From Marinobacter sp. THAF197a (GTDB taxonomy: Bacteria; Pseudomonadota; Gammaproteobacteria; Pseudomonadales; Oleiphilaceae), in assembly GCF_009363275.1 (NCBI RefSeq), contig NZ_CP045324.1, positions 4,030,001 to 4,094,000 of the forward strand: DNA of 64,000 nucleotides, in the 5' to 3' direction. The translations under genes were made by a program, and so were the position numbers. The notes under the pieces are model-generated. The model saw nothing but the letters and a program-made list of their open reading frames with translations, did no database searches and was not told the origin of the DNA. Shown piece by piece: positions 8,057-17,605 of this stretch (the stretch's first letter is position 1; the number at the start of each line of letters is the position of its first letter).

Positions 8057-8968
8057 ATGAAGCCTGTTGATATGTTGAACCTGGACCTGAGATCACTCGC
8101 CACCTTCGTTGCTGTACTCGACGAGGGCGGGGTGTCGCGTGCGGCCGTTCGGTTGGGGGTGACGCAATCGGCGGTAAGCCATACTCTGGAGCGTTTGCGC
8201 CAGGCCTTCGGCGACCCACTGTTTGTGAAATCCGGCCGGGGCATTGTGCCAACCGACTATGCCCTGCGAACCGGGCCGCACATACGTCAGCTACTGGACG
8301 ACCTGCGCACCCTGCCCTCGGGGCCGCCGTTTGAGCCGGCGACGGCGGAATTTACATTTACCATCGCGGCCAACGACTACCAGCGGGATCTTTTGTTACC
8401 AGGTTTGGTGAAGACGCTCCGGGAGCAGGCGCCGGGTATTCACTTGCAGGTCATTCCCTCCGGTATTCCCAATGCCGATCTGCTGCGCAAAGAGGCTTGT
8501 GATCTGGTGATCAGTCCGTTTGCGCCGGAAACCACAGATATCATGCAACGGGGTTTGATGGCGGACCGGATGGTGGTGTTCTACGACCAGAATCACCGTG
8601 ACGCGCCGGCTGACCTGAAGGATTACATGAACGCCGACCACATCACCGTGCTATTCGCCACTGGCGAGAAGCCCGGGCTGGACAGCACCATGGAGGCACG
8701 GGGGCTGAAACGGCGCAGCGTGGTGACCGTCTCAAACTTTTCCGGACTGCCTGCCTTTTTAAGAGGTACCAACCTGCTGGCATCGGCCCCGGAACGGATG
8801 AGCACGCAGCTGATGCAAGACTTCGCCTACGTGCCTCTACCCTTTGAATACAACCCCTTCACTTTACTCATGCTCTGGCACCGCCGCCACCAGACAGACC
8901 CCGCCCACCGCTGGGTTCGCAACCAGGTGAACTCCGTGGCGGCCACCATGAACGGTCTTCACGATTAA
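8057..8968 (+). CDS. LysR-family transcriptional regulator
   Basis: A 303-residue LysR regulator. The N-terminal winged helix-turn-helix is seen in LATFVAVLDEGGVSRAAVRL followed by QSAVSHTLERLRQAFGDPLF, then a periplasmic-binding-type effector domain. The N-terminus points to ATG 8057; ATG 8072 is a possible alternative. It is transcribed divergently from the haloacid dehalogenase gene, the usual layout for a LysR protein and its target, so control of that gene is a reasonable inference. The inducer is not predictable. Confidence 0.85.
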   Translation: MKPVDMLNLDLRSLATFVAVLDEGGVSRAAVRLGVTQSAVSHTLERLRQAFGDPLFVKSGRGIVPTDYALRTGPHIRQLLDDLRTLPSGPPFEPATAEFTFTIAANDYQRDLLLPGLVKTLREQAPGIHLQVIPSGIPNADLLRKEACDLVISPFAPETTDIMQRGLMADRMVVFYDQNHRDAPADLKDYMNADHITVLFATGEKPGLDSTMEARGLKRRSVVTVSNFSGLPAFLRGTNLLASAPERMSTQLMQDFAYVPLPFEYNPFTLLMLWHRRHQTDPAHRWVRNQVNSVAATMNGLHD

Positions 8969-9057
8969 TCAATCGATTTTGCTCATGTATTGCATGAAAG
9001 GGGACGCCGTTATTTTTGCGAGCCGATCGTCCTAGACTTCCCGCCCTAATGTTGCCT

Positions 9058-9166
9058 GTCAGGTTGGGGGACGGCTTTCCAAAACCTTGCGGAGCCAGGG
9101 ATGGCGGAGCAGAGCGTACAGGGATGTATTCACAGCGTGTTTTGGAAAGCCGTCCCCCAACCTGAC
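9058..9166 (+). repeat. Long hairpin with conserved loop, type A (R2)
   Basis: Perfect 28-base inverted arms (9058-9085 and 9139-9166) enclose a 53-base loop (9086-9138). The loop contains GCGGAGCCAGGGATGGCGG and ends CACAGCGT. The inner stem TTTCCAAAAC / GTTTTGGAAA is shared with the copies at 10.5 and 11.3 kb; the outer stem, GTCAGGTTGGGGGACGGC, is not. It lies between the LysR gene and the Bcr/CflA exporter gene, both plus strand. No T-tract follows, so it is not a standard Rho-independent terminator. Confidence 0.9.
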
Positions 9167-9190
9167 ACTTCACCGAAGTCAGGAATCGAC

Positions 9191-10411
9191 GTGCTCGCAC
9201 TCACCAGCATCTGGACAACCATTCTATTGGCCGCCGCCGTGGCACTTGGGCCGATGGCTATCGATATGTACCTGCCTGCGCTGCCGCAGATTGGTGCTGA
9301 CTTTAATGCCGGTACCGATCAGGTTCAGTTCACGCTGAGTATTTACCTGATTGGTTTTGCCCTTGCCCAGCTTGTTTGTGGACCGTTGGCAGACCGGTTT
9401 GGACGAAAACCCGTCATGATCGGCGGCATGCTGCTTTTCGCCCTCGCCAGCATTGGCTGCGCGCTGGCCAGCAACATCGAATCATTGCAGTTGTTCCGAT
9501 TCCTGCAAGCACTCGGCGGTTCCGCAGGACCAGTCCTCGGCAGAGCCGTGGTGCGGGACGTTTATACGCCCCGGGAAGCGGCAAAAATTCTCGCCCTGCT
9601 GGCCGGCATGATGGCTTTGGCACCGGCGGTGGCTCCGACGCTCGGCGGCTTCATCGTAGCCACCATGGACTGGCACTGGATCTTCATCGTCATGGCCGTG
9701 TATGCCTTGGTCATGGTCGCCGTCATCGCCTTTGGCATCCCCGAACCCCTGCGCCCGGAAAACCGCCAGCCGTTCCGATTCTGCCACCTCATGCGCAACT
9801 ACCGCCGCATCAGCACCGACATGACGTTTATCGGTTACACCCTCACCAGCGCCGCCATCTACGGAGGCCTGTTCGCCTTCCTGTCCGGCTCCGCCTTCGT
9901 GCTGATCGACGTCCTGGGCGTCGCCCCCGAACACTTCGGCCTGTACACCGCCATCACCGCCGGTGGCTACCTACTCGGCAACATGGCCTCCATCCGCCTG
10001 GCAAAGCGTTACCTGCCAGACCAGATCCTGCTCTACGGCCTGGCCACCACCCTCACCGCCGGCGCCACCATGGCCTTACTCGCCTACCACAACGTCCACA
10101 GCCCCTGGGCCGTGGTGTTACCGCAAGCCCTGTTCATGGCCGGCACTGGCATGGTCCTGCCCCAAACTATGGCCGGCGCATTAGCCAACCACCCCACCAT
10201 GGCCGGCTCCGCCTCCGCCCTCCTCGGCTTCGTCCAAATGGCCGCAGCGGCAGCAGCCGGCGCCCTCGTCGGCATCCTCCACGACGGCACCCCACTGGTC
10301 ATGGCCACGATTATTGCGATATGCGCAGGGCTCGGCCTGATTGGTTACCTGTTTCTAGTACAGCGATACCCGGCACCGGGTTTTGAAGCTCAAAGTGCTG
10401 GTTCAAACTGA
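9191..10411 (+). CDS. Bcr/CflA-family multidrug exporter (MFS)
   Basis: A 406-residue, twelve-helix major facilitator with the drug:H+ antiporter-1 signatures AIDMYLPALPQI in helix 1, GPLADRFGRKPV between helices 2 and 3, and GGSAGPVLGRAVVRD at helix 4-5. These are typical of Bcr/CflA proteins, which export bicyclomycin, chloramphenicol or similar compounds across the inner membrane. The GTG at 9191 is chosen because AGGAA lies just upstream and it begins the hydrophobic N-terminus; the earlier ATG would translate part of hairpin R2. The 3' half is strikingly rich in C-ending codons. Confidence 0.88.
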   Translation: MLALTSIWTTILLAAAVALGPMAIDMYLPALPQIGADFNAGTDQVQFTLSIYLIGFALAQLVCGPLADRFGRKPVMIGGMLLFALASIGCALASNIESLQLFRFLQALGGSAGPVLGRAVVRDVYTPREAAKILALLAGMMALAPAVAPTLGGFIVATMDWHWIFIVMAVYALVMVAVIAFGIPEPLRPENRQPFRFCHLMRNYRRISTDMTFIGYTLTSAAIYGGLFAFLSGSAFVLIDVLGVAPEHFGLYTAITAGGYLLGNMASIRLAKRYLPDQILLYGLATTLTAGATMALLAYHNVHSPWAVVLPQALFMAGTGMVLPQTMAGALANHPTMAGSASALLGFVQMAAAAAAGALVGILHDGTPLVMATIIAICAGLGLIGYLFLVQRYPAPGFEAQSAGSN

Positions 10412-10478
10412 TAAAGCCTTTGGTCAGAATAATCTCGAACGTTCAATAAATTGAAAACCCGCGAGAAAGCCCGGAGTT

Positions 10479-10581
10479 CGGGTAGGGGGCTTGTTTCCAA
10501 AACCTTGCGGAGCCATGGATGGCGGAGCAGAGCGTACACGGATGTATTCACAGCGTGTTTTGGAAACAAGCCCCCTACCCG
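10479..10581 (+). repeat. Long hairpin with conserved loop, type A (R3)
   Basis: Perfect 25-base arms (10479-10503 and 10557-10581), extendable by a G-T pair and one more base pair to 10477-10583, enclose a 53-base loop (10504-10556). The loop differs from that of R2 at only two bases, yet the outer stem (CGGGTAGGGGGCTTG) is unrelated to that of R2. It lies between the Bcr/CflA gene and tpx on the plus strand and is followed by ACCTGCAC, not a T-tract. Confidence 0.9.
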
Positions 10582-10698
10582 GACCTGCACCGAGGTTAAA
10601 GCTATGCACGGATTACTGAAAGGGGATGAAAACTCATCCAAAGTAAGCTACACAGAGTAGATTGCAGAGATCCAAAACCACAAGACAAGGAGCACACC

Positions 10699-11196
10699 AT
10701 GAGCAACGTCACCCTGGACGGCAACCCCATCGACGTCAGCGGCAAATTCCCCCAAGCCGGTGAAAACGCCGCCCCGTTCACCCTGACCAACAGCGGCCTA
10801 GAAGAAGTAAAACTCGACAGCTGGCCCGGCAAACGCAAGATTCTTAACATCATCCCCAGCATCGACACCGGCGTCTGCGCCGCCAGCACCCGCAAATTCA
10901 ACGAAAAAGCCGGCAGCCTGGACAACACCGTCGTCCTCGTCGTCTCCGCCGACCTCCCCTTCGCCGCCGCCCGCTTCTGCGGAGCCGAAGGCCTGAACAA
11001 CGTTGAAACCCTCTCCACCTTCCGCAACTACAGCTTCCAGCAAGACTACGGCGTCGCCATCCAGGACGGTCCCCTTGCCGGTCTGTGCGCCCGTGCGGTT
11101 GTGGTCCTCGACGAGAACAACAAAGTGCTGCACAGCGAACTGGTCAACGAAATCAAAAACGAGCCAGATTACGAAGCGGCGCTGAAGGTTCTGTAA
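10699..11196 (+). CDS. tpx: Thiol peroxidase Tpx
   Basis: A 165-residue atypical 2-Cys peroxiredoxin that reduces lipid and other hydroperoxides in the periplasm or cytoplasm using thioredoxin. The peroxidatic cysteine is Cys60 in [10 protein letters not shown] and the resolving cysteine is Cys94 in RFCGAEGL, the spacing of Escherichia coli Tpx. The start has a good AAGGAG ribosome site. It is flanked on both sides by loop-type hairpins R3 and R4. Codon usage is extremely C-ending, as in the neighbouring exporter genes, consistent with strong expression. Confidence 0.96.
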   Translation: MSNVTLDGNPIDVSGKFPQAGENAAPFTLTNSGLEEVKLDSWPGKRKILNIIPSIDTGVCAASTRKFNEKAGSLDNTVVLVVSADLPFAAARFCGAEGLNNVETLSTFRNYSFQQDYGVAIQDGPLAGLCARAVVVLDENNKVLHSELVNEIKNEPDYEAALKVL

Positions 11197-11297
11197 GTAA
11201 TCCCCAACCGGGTGGCCAGAGCATTTACGCAGCCTCGATATCGTTTTGGACTACCCGTTCCGAGTTTGGGCTGCGCCGGCAAGACTCCGGCGTTAGG

Positions 11298-11412
11298 GCA
11301 CCCGGTTGGGGTGGGCTTTCCAAAACTGTGCGGAGCCATGGATGGCGGAGCCCAAGCGCCACATGGATGTGCCGAAGGAGCGTGTTTTGGAAAGCCCGCC
11401 CCAACCGGGTGC
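11298..11412 (+). repeat. Long hairpin with conserved loop, type B (R4)
   Basis: Arms of 29 bases (11298-11326 and 11384-11412), complementary except for one G-T pair, enclose a 57-base loop. The loop starts TGTGCGGAGCCATGGATGGC, shares the GCGGAGCCATGGATGGCGG core with R2 and R3, but then differs (CCCAAGCG, GGATGTGCCGAAGGAGCGT). The outer stem GCACCCGGTTGGGG is unique to this copy. It lies between tpx and the MATE exporter gene. Confidence 0.9.
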
Positions 11413-11478
11413 TTCCTCCGAAGCCAGACCTGTTAGAATCCACGCCCAGAATCCAAAACCCAAGGCACCGACCCCCAA

Positions 11479-12810
11479 GTGCAGAACCAACCCCAAAGCC
11501 CAAGCCTGGCCCGCCAGCTCTACCACATGACCTGGCCCATGCTGTTCGGCGTGCTCTCCCTGATGACCTTCCAGCTCACCGACAGCGCCTTCGTCGGCCA
11601 GCTTGGCCGCGACCCCCTCGCCGCCCTGGGCTTCACCGTGCCCATGCAACAACTGGTCAGCGGCATGTACGTGGGCCTCGGCATCGCAACCACCGCCATC
11701 ATTTCCAGAACCCTGGGCCAGGGCGACAACCTCCGCGCCCAACGCCTTGGCGGCCTCGTCGTCAGCATCGGCGCCAGCCTGGCGCTGATCCTGTGCCTCT
11801 CAGTCTGGCTATTACAAACCGGGATACTCAACTTCCTCGGCGCCGAAGACCAACTCCGGCCAACCATCCGGGAATACTGGGTGCCCTGGCTTATGTCCGC
11901 CTGGCTTGGCGCCTTGCTCTACTTCGGCTACGCCGTCTGCCGGGCCAACGGCGACACCAAGTTACCCGGCTACATGATGATCGCCACCAGCCTGCTCAAC
12001 ATTGCCCTGGACCCGCTGTATATTTTTGTCTTCGGCTGGGGCCTGCCCGGGGCTGCCTGGGCCACCATCACCGCCTTCGGGATTGGCTCTTTGGTAGTTT
12101 TCCCGGCACTGGTCAAACGCCAATGGCTGCGCTTTGACCTGCTGCAACTGCAACTGGCCAAAGCCATCAAGCAGCTCGGCGGCATCATGGGACCGGCGAT
12201 GGTCAGCCAACTGATGCCGCCCCTGTCCGCCATGCTGGCCACCTCGCTGGTGGCCGGGTTTGGCTCCGCCGCCGTCGCCGCCTGGGGGCTAGGCACCCGG
12301 CTAGAGTTTTTCTCCATCGTGGTGGTACTGGCACTGACCATGTCCATGCCGCCAATGATCGGCCGCATGCTCGGGGCCGGCGAGCTAGACAACATCCGCA
12401 AACTGGTGCGCATTGCCGTGCGCTTTGTGGTGGTCTGGCAACTGGTGCTGGGGCTGGTTTGGCTGGCGGCCTCCGGGCTGGTCTCCACCCTGTTCAGCCG
12501 TGATGGTGATGTCCAGGACATCCTGCTGAGCTATCTGCTGCGGGTGCCGCTGAGTTATAGCGGCCTGGGGGTCTGTATGCTGATGGTTTCGATCAACAAT
12601 GCCCTGGGATTACCCATGCGGGCGCTACTGATCTCAACCCTGCGGCTATTCGCCTGCTACCTGCCCCTGCTTTGGCTGGGCGCTCAGGTGTCCGGTCTCA
12701 CCGGGTTGATGACTGGGGCCCTGGTCGGCAACCTGGCAGCCGGACTGATGGCGTACAGTCTGTACCGCCAAGGAATGACCCGTTTGCGACAAAAGTACCC
12801 GGCCACTTGA
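11479..12810 (+). CDS. MATE-family multidrug efflux protein
   Basis: A 443-residue protein with about twelve membrane helices and the MATE pattern MTWPMLFGVLSLMTFQLTDSAFVGQLGRDPLAALGF, repeated in weaker form in the second half (two MatE domains). Such proteins export cationic drugs or metabolites with Na+ or H+ uptake. The GTG at 11479 is chosen to include the usual short polar N-terminus; no clear ribosome site is visible, and ATG 11527 is an alternative. It lies next to a Na+/H+ antiporter operon, which would support a Na+-coupled exporter, but that link is inference. Confidence 0.88.
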   Translation: MQNQPQSPSLARQLYHMTWPMLFGVLSLMTFQLTDSAFVGQLGRDPLAALGFTVPMQQLVSGMYVGLGIATTAIISRTLGQGDNLRAQRLGGLVVSIGASLALILCLSVWLLQTGILNFLGAEDQLRPTIREYWVPWLMSAWLGALLYFGYAVCRANGDTKLPGYMMIATSLLNIALDPLYIFVFGWGLPGAAWATITAFGIGSLVVFPALVKRQWLRFDLLQLQLAKAIKQLGGIMGPAMVSQLMPPLSAMLATSLVAGFGSAAVAAWGLGTRLEFFSIVVVLALTMSMPPMIGRMLGAGELDNIRKLVRIAVRFVVVWQLVLGLVWLAASGLVSTLFSRDGDVQDILLSYLLRVPLSYSGLGVCMLMVSINNALGLPMRALLISTLRLFACYLPLLWLGAQVSGLTGLMTGALVGNLAAGLMAYSLYRQGMTRLRQKYPAT

Positions 12811-12933
12811 CGGTTAACAATGAATTTATGTGCTAGTCTTCGGTAATCTGTTTTAGCTATCACGCCCGAGCCTGATCGCTGCGGGCGGATGAACAATTAA
12901 CCCAAATATTCCTTCCGGGCTACCGGCCTCGCT

Positions 12934-15741
12934 ATGTTACCAGGACTCATCATTTTGCTGCCGGTGCTGGGAGCGTTTGCTTCCTGGTTACTGAGCCGCC
13001 GCTCTGCCGGCACCAGCATCCGTGCTCACGCACTTCTGGCTGCCGTTGCACCTTTTACCGGCGTCCTTTTGCTGGCAAGCCATTGGCCGCAGGCTTCAGA
13101 CCAGAACGCGCTGGTCACCACCGTGCAGTGGATTCCACAACTGGGGCTCAACCTGTCGTTCCGGCTGGACGGCCTGAGCTGGCTGTTTGCCACCCTGATC
13201 ACCGGCATTGGCTGCCTGATCATTCTTTACGCCCGTTACTACTTCGATGGCAAAGCCACTGCCCCGCGTTTCTTTATCCTGATCCAGCTGTTCATGACCG
13301 CCATGCTGGGCATCGTACTGTCTGAGAACCTGCTGTTCATGTTGGTGTTCTGGGAGCTGACCAGCCTGGTGTCGTTCCTGCTGATCGGCTTTAACTGGTC
13401 CAGCCGGGGCGCCCGCCGGGGTGCCAGGATGTCACTGGTGATTACCGGTGGCGGCGGCCTGGCCCTGCTGGCGGGTATTCTGCTGCTGGGCAATATGGCC
13501 GGCAGCTTCCAGTTATCTGACATTCTCGCCCAGGGCGAGATGCTCAAACAGCACAGCCTGTACCCGCTGATGCTGAGCCTGGTGCTGTTAGGCGCATTCA
13601 CCAAATCTGCCCAGGCCCCCTTTCACCTGTGGCTGCCCCATGCCATGGCCGCACCCACGCCGGTATCGGCGTATCTGCATTCGGCCACCATGGTCAAAGC
13701 CGGCCTGTTCCTGATGGCCCGGCTGCATCCGGCGCTGGGCGATACCGAACTCTGGTTTGCGCTGGTAACCGTCACCGGCATGGTCACCCTGATGGTGGGC
13801 GCCTTTGTGGCCATGTTCATGCATGACATCAAGGGCTTGCTGGCCTATTCCACCATCTCTCACCTCGGGCTGATCACCCTGCTGATCGGCATGGGCAGTG
13901 AGATGGCCATGGCAGCGGCGCTGTTCCACCTGGTCTGCCATGCTCTGTTCAAGGCGCCCCTGTTTATGATGGCGGGCTACGTGGACCAGGCCACCGGCAG
14001 CCGGGATATGCAATTGATCAACGGCCTGTGGCGCTGGATGCCGGCACTGATGATTGTCACCATCGTGCCCGCTGCCGCGATGGCTGGTTTACCGCTGATG
14101 AGCGGCTATCTGAGCAAGAAAATGCTGTTTTCCGAAAGCCTGCTGGTGACGTCACCCCACTGGGCGGATGTGGTGATCCCGGCCTGGGTCACCGTAGCGG
14201 GTCTGTTTTCGGTGGCCTATTCGGTGCGCATCTTCCACAACGTTTTCTTTAATGGCCAGCCACGAGATCTGCCGGTGTGGCCGCCAAAGCGTAAGCCAGC
14301 CGCCGCATTGTTGCCGTTGGCCATTCTGGCGACGTTATCGTTGCTGGTTGGCTTGGTTCCCCAGTGGATCTACGACCACCTGGTGCATCTGGCGGTGCTG
14401 CAGACCACCGTGTCTCATTTACCAGCCTATGATTTCAGTGCCCTGTCCAACGCCCACACCCCTGCCATGATGAGTCTGGTGGCTATGCTCGGCGGGCTGG
14501 CGGTTTACAGTGCCCGCAAGCCGTTGTTCGCCATTCATGCCCGGTTACCGGAGGTGGACGCCAAGGACATTTTTGAAACCGCCATGCAGCGCACTATTCG
14601 CTTCTCGCAAACGCTGGTTTATCGTCTGGAAAACGGCTCCCTCCAGCGCTACCTGGCACTCATCCTGTTAACCACCGTCGCCCTGGTGGCCTGGAGCCTG
14701 AGCGGCCTGGAACGGTGGCGCGGGCCTGTGCCAATGACCGCCCTGGACCCACTGGTGGTGTTTGGCATCAGTATCCTTTGCCTGTCTGCCGTGGGCGTTG
14801 TGCTGTGTCATCGTCACCGCCTGCCGGCCCTCTTGCTGCTGTCGGTCACCGGCCTGTTTGTCACCCTCACCTTTGCCTGGTTCTCCGCACCGGACCTCGC
14901 CCTGACGCAACTGTCGGTTGAAGTGATGGCGGTGGTGATCATGATGCTGGCCCTGTCGTTCTTACCACAGAGCTCACCCAAGGAATCCCGCTTTCCCCGA
15001 ATTGCCCGGGATCTGTTCGTGGCCCTGGCCGCCGGCGGCGGTGTGGCCGCGTTCACCTTTGCCGTGCTGACCCGCCCGGTAAACTCCATTTCCGACTTTT
15101 TCCTGGCCAACAGTGTGCCCGGAGGCGGCGGCACCAACGTGGTGAATGTGATCCTGGTGGATTTCCGGGGGTTCGATACCCTGGGTGAGATCACGGTACT
15201 GGGCATTGCCGCCGTGGCGGTGTTCGCCTTTACCCGCAACCTGAACCTGAAAAAACGGGTGGCGGAATCCGGCCACTCCCATTGGGTAGCCGAGCCCCAT
15301 CCGGTCATCCTGCAGATGGTGGCGCACATGGCTTTGCCCATTGCCCTGCTCGTATCGGCATATATTTTCCTGCGCGGCCACAACATGCCAGGGGGCGGTT
15401 TCATTGCGGGATTGGTCACGGCCGTTGCGCTCACCCTGCAATACATGGCCGGTGGCCTGGTCTGGGCCCAGGCGCGCATGCGTACGCACTTCCGCTCGCT
15501 CATTGGTGCGGGGCTGCTGATCGCCCTGCTGACCGGTGTTGCCAGCTGGGTGCTCGGTTATCCGTTCCTGACCACCACCTTTGCCCACCTGCACTGGCCG
15601 CTGATTGGCGAGTTTGAACTGGCCAGCGCCCTGCTGTTTGATCTGGGTGTTTACACCACCGTGGTGGGTGCAACCCTGCTGATTCTCGCGAACCTGGGCA
15701 AACTGATGACCATTGCCGGCCCAGGCAAGGAGGTGGGCTGA
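12934..15741 (+). CDS. mrpA: Mrp Na+/H+ antiporter subunit A/B fusion
   Basis: A 935-residue inner-membrane protein. The first about 500 residues are the proton-translocating NuoL-like domain of MrpA (FWELTSLVSFLLIGF, PFHLWLPHAMAAPTPVSAYLHSATMVKAG). The later part contains the MrpA C-terminal domain and then an MrpB-like domain (LRGHNMPGGGFIAGLVTA). It is thus an A/B fusion, normal for group 2 Mrp operons. With subunits C to G it forms a complex that expels Na+ for H+, needed in marine, alkaline or high-salt conditions. First gene of a tightly overlapping operon: its stop shares one base with the start of mrpC. Confidence 0.93.
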   Translation: MLPGLIILLPVLGAFASWLLSRRSAGTSIRAHALLAAVAPFTGVLLLASHWPQASDQNALVTTVQWIPQLGLNLSFRLDGLSWLFATLITGIGCLIILYARYYFDGKATAPRFFILIQLFMTAMLGIVLSENLLFMLVFWELTSLVSFLLIGFNWSSRGARRGARMSLVITGGGGLALLAGILLLGNMAGSFQLSDILAQGEMLKQHSLYPLMLSLVLLGAFTKSAQAPFHLWLPHAMAAPTPVSAYLHSATMVKAGLFLMARLHPALGDTELWFALVTVTGMVTLMVGAFVAMFMHDIKGLLAYSTISHLGLITLLIGMGSEMAMAAALFHLVCHALFKAPLFMMAGYVDQATGSRDMQLINGLWRWMPALMIVTIVPAAAMAGLPLMSGYLSKKMLFSESLLVTSPHWADVVIPAWVTVAGLFSVAYSVRIFHNVFFNGQPRDLPVWPPKRKPAAALLPLAILATLSLLVGLVPQWIYDHLVHLAVLQTTVSHLPAYDFSALSNAHTPAMMSLVAMLGGLAVYSARKPLFAIHARLPEVDAKDIFETAMQRTIRFSQTLVYRLENGSLQRYLALILLTTVALVAWSLSGLERWRGPVPMTALDPLVVFGISILCLSAVGVVLCHRHRLPALLLLSVTGLFVTLTFAWFSAPDLALTQLSVEVMAVVIMMLALSFLPQSSPKESRFPRIARDLFVALAAGGGVAAFTFAVLTRPVNSISDFFLANSVPGGGGTNVVNVILVDFRGFDTLGEITVLGIAAVAVFAFTRNLNLKKRVAESGHSHWVAEPHPVILQMVAHMALPIALLVSAYIFLRGHNMPGGGFIAGLVTAVALTLQYMAGGLVWAQARMRTHFRSLIGAGLLIALLTGVASWVLGYPFLTTTFAHLHWPLIGEFELASALLFDLGVYTTVVGATLLILANLGKLMTIAGPGKEVG

Positions 15742-16079
15742 TGGAACTGATGATCGCAGCCGCCCTGGGGATCCTGACCACCTGTGGAGTATTCCTGGTT
15801 CTGCGTGCCCGCACCTTTTCCGTGGTGCTGGGCCTGACCTTGTTATCGCACGCAGTCAACCTGTTCCTGTTCAGCATGGGCCGGCTGACAACCGGCGCCC
15901 CGGCCATTGTCGGCCTGACGGAATCCAGTGCAGACCCGCTGCCCCAGGCACTGGTGCTGACCGCCATTGTGATCAGTTTCGCGATGACCGCCTTCGTGGT
16001 GGTGTTGTCCCTGAAAGCCGCCGTGGAACTGCGCAATGATCACGTAGACGGCGAAAACCCGAACGAGGACCGGCCATGA
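15741..16079 (+). CDS. mrpC: Mrp Na+/H+ antiporter subunit C
   Basis: A 112-residue protein with three membrane helices, related to NuoK (LTTCGVFLVLRARTFSVVLGL, LSHAVNLFLF, DPLPQALVLTAIVISFAMTAF). The DPLPQALVLTAIVI box is the MrpC/NuoK signature. Overlaps mrpA by one base and mrpD by four. Confidence 0.93.
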   Translation: MELMIAAALGILTTCGVFLVLRARTFSVVLGLTLLSHAVNLFLFSMGRLTTGAPAIVGLTESSADPLPQALVLTAIVISFAMTAFVVVLSLKAAVELRNDHVDGENPNEDRP

Positions 16080-17605
16080 CCCACCTGATGATTCTGCCGG
16101 TCGTCATCCCCATGCTGGCCGCCGCCTGGTTGCTGGTAAACCACCGGGCCAGTATCGGCCGCCAGCGGGTGTGGAGCATTCTGTCCACCAGTTTGCTGGT
16201 GGCGCTGGGCGTGTGGGCGGTTATTGCGGCTCAAACCGATTACCACACCTACTGGCTGGGCAACTGGCAGCCGCCCTTCGGCATTGTGCTGGTGCTGGAC
16301 CGGCTGAGTGCCATGATGCTGCTATTGGCCGCCTTACTGGCCCTGTTCTGCGTTCTCTATGCCAGCCGGGGCAGCGACCGGGAGGGTTCCCATTTCCATG
16401 CCCTGTTCCAGTTCCAACTGATGGGCATTAACGGTGCCTTCCTGACCGGTGATCTGTTCAACCTGTTCGTATTTTTCGAGATCCTGCTGCTGGCTTCCTA
16501 CGCCCTGTTGCTGCACGGCGGCGGCCGGGCCAGAAGCCGGGCGGGCTTGCACTATGTAATCATCAACCTGCTCGGCTCTGCCCTGTTCCTGCTGGCCCTT
16601 GGCATTCTTTACGGCCTGACCGGCACCCTGAACATGGCCGACCTGGCGGTGCGGATTGCCGCCGCCAGCCCCGATGACCAAACCCTGCTCAAAGGTGCCG
16701 CCCTGCTGCTGATGGTGGTGTTCGGTATCAAGGCCGCAATCCTGCCACTGCTGTTCTGGCTACCCAGGGCCTATTCGGCCTCCAGCGCTCCGGTGGCGGC
16801 GCTGTTTGCCATCATGACCAAGGTGGGCTTTTACGCCATGGTGCGGGTGCTTCTGGTTGTGTTCGGGCTCGACCCGACGCAGCCCCTCAATGCCGGGGTG
16901 TTCCTGTGGCTCTGGCCACTGGCGCTGGCCACCCTGGGCCTTGGTGCCATTGGCGTGTTGGGGGCCGCCAGCCTGCGTACCATGGCGGCGTACCTGGTGA
17001 TTATGTCCAGCGGCTTGCTGATGGCCAGTTTTGCCATGGCCGAAGCCACCGTGCTGGCCGCCAGCCTGTTCTATCTGCTGCACAGCACCTGCCTGGCCGC
17101 GGTGTTTTTCCTGCTGGCTGACCTCATCGGCCGGCAGCGGGCCGACGGCTACGACTTGCTCTCGGTAACCGCGCCTCTGACCCATCGCTGGACCCTGGGC
17201 ACGCTGTTTCTGGTGGCGGCGGTCAGTATGGCGGGGCTGCCGCCGTTCTCCGGGTTTATCAGCAAAGCCTGGCTGCTGCAAAACGCCACCGGGCATCCGC
17301 ATTATCTCTGGCTTTGGGGTATCACACTGTTAGCCGGGTTATTCATGATTGCCGCACTCAGCCGTGCCGGCTCCGGCTGGTTCTGGAAACCGGAGCCGTT
17401 CACCGGCCGCCAGCGCCGCAAGCTGGACCCGGCGCGGGTGGCCACGGTGTCAGTGCTTATCGGCATCAGTGGCACCCTCGCCCTGTTTGCCGCGCCGGTG
17501 ATGGAGTATATGACCGCGACCGCAGGCCAGCTCTATCATCCGTCCGCCTATGTTCAGGCGGTGCTCGGTGAGCCCGCCACGAAAACGGGAGGGCTCACCC
17601 CATGA
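16076..17605 (+). CDS. mrpD: Mrp Na+/H+ antiporter subunit D
   Basis: A 509-residue NuoN/NuoM-like proton channel subunit with about fourteen helices. Signatures include FFEILLLASYALLLHGG with the functional Glu of helix 5, a conserved Lys in FGIKAAILPLLFWLPRAYSASSAPVAAL, and MAGLPPFSGFISKAWLL. Start overlaps the mrpC stop by four bases (ATGA) and its stop overlaps mrpE by four. Confidence 0.93.
   Translation: MTHLMILPVVIPMLAAAWLLVNHRASIGRQRVWSILSTSLLVALGVWAVIAAQTDYHTYWLGNWQPPFGIVLVLDRLSAMMLLLAALLALFCVLYASRGSDREGSHFHALFQFQLMGINGAFLTGDLFNLFVFFEILLLASYALLLHGGGRARSRAGLHYVIINLLGSALFLLALGILYGLTGTLNMADLAVRIAAASPDDQTLLKGAALLLMVVFGIKAAILPLLFWLPRAYSASSAPVAALFAIMTKVGFYAMVRVLLVVFGLDPTQPLNAGVFLWLWPLALATLGLGAIGVLGAASLRTMAAYLVIMSSGLLMASFAMAEATVLAASLFYLLHSTCLAAVFFLLADLIGRQRADGYDLLSVTAPLTHRWTLGTLFLVAAVSMAGLPPFSGFISKAWLLQNATGHPHYLWLWGITLLAGLFMIAALSRAGSGWFWKPEPFTGRQRRKLDPARVATVSVLIGISGTLALFAAPVMEYMTATAGQLYHPSAYVQAVLGEPATKTGGLTP

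Noticed and set aside
9101..9190. Extended N-terminus for the Bcr/CflA exporter and similar ORFs through the other hairpins (10451-10660, 11212-11436, 19189-19398)
   Set aside because: These frames translate the repeat loop and stem, giving the same spurious peptides (for example SHGWRS) at unrelated loci; they lack ribosome sites and the real starts lie downstream.
9058..11412. Hairpins R2-R4 as ordinary Rho-independent terminators
   Set aside because: No T-tract follows any of them, loops are 53-57 bases and conserved, and R5 of the same family lies between divergent genes.
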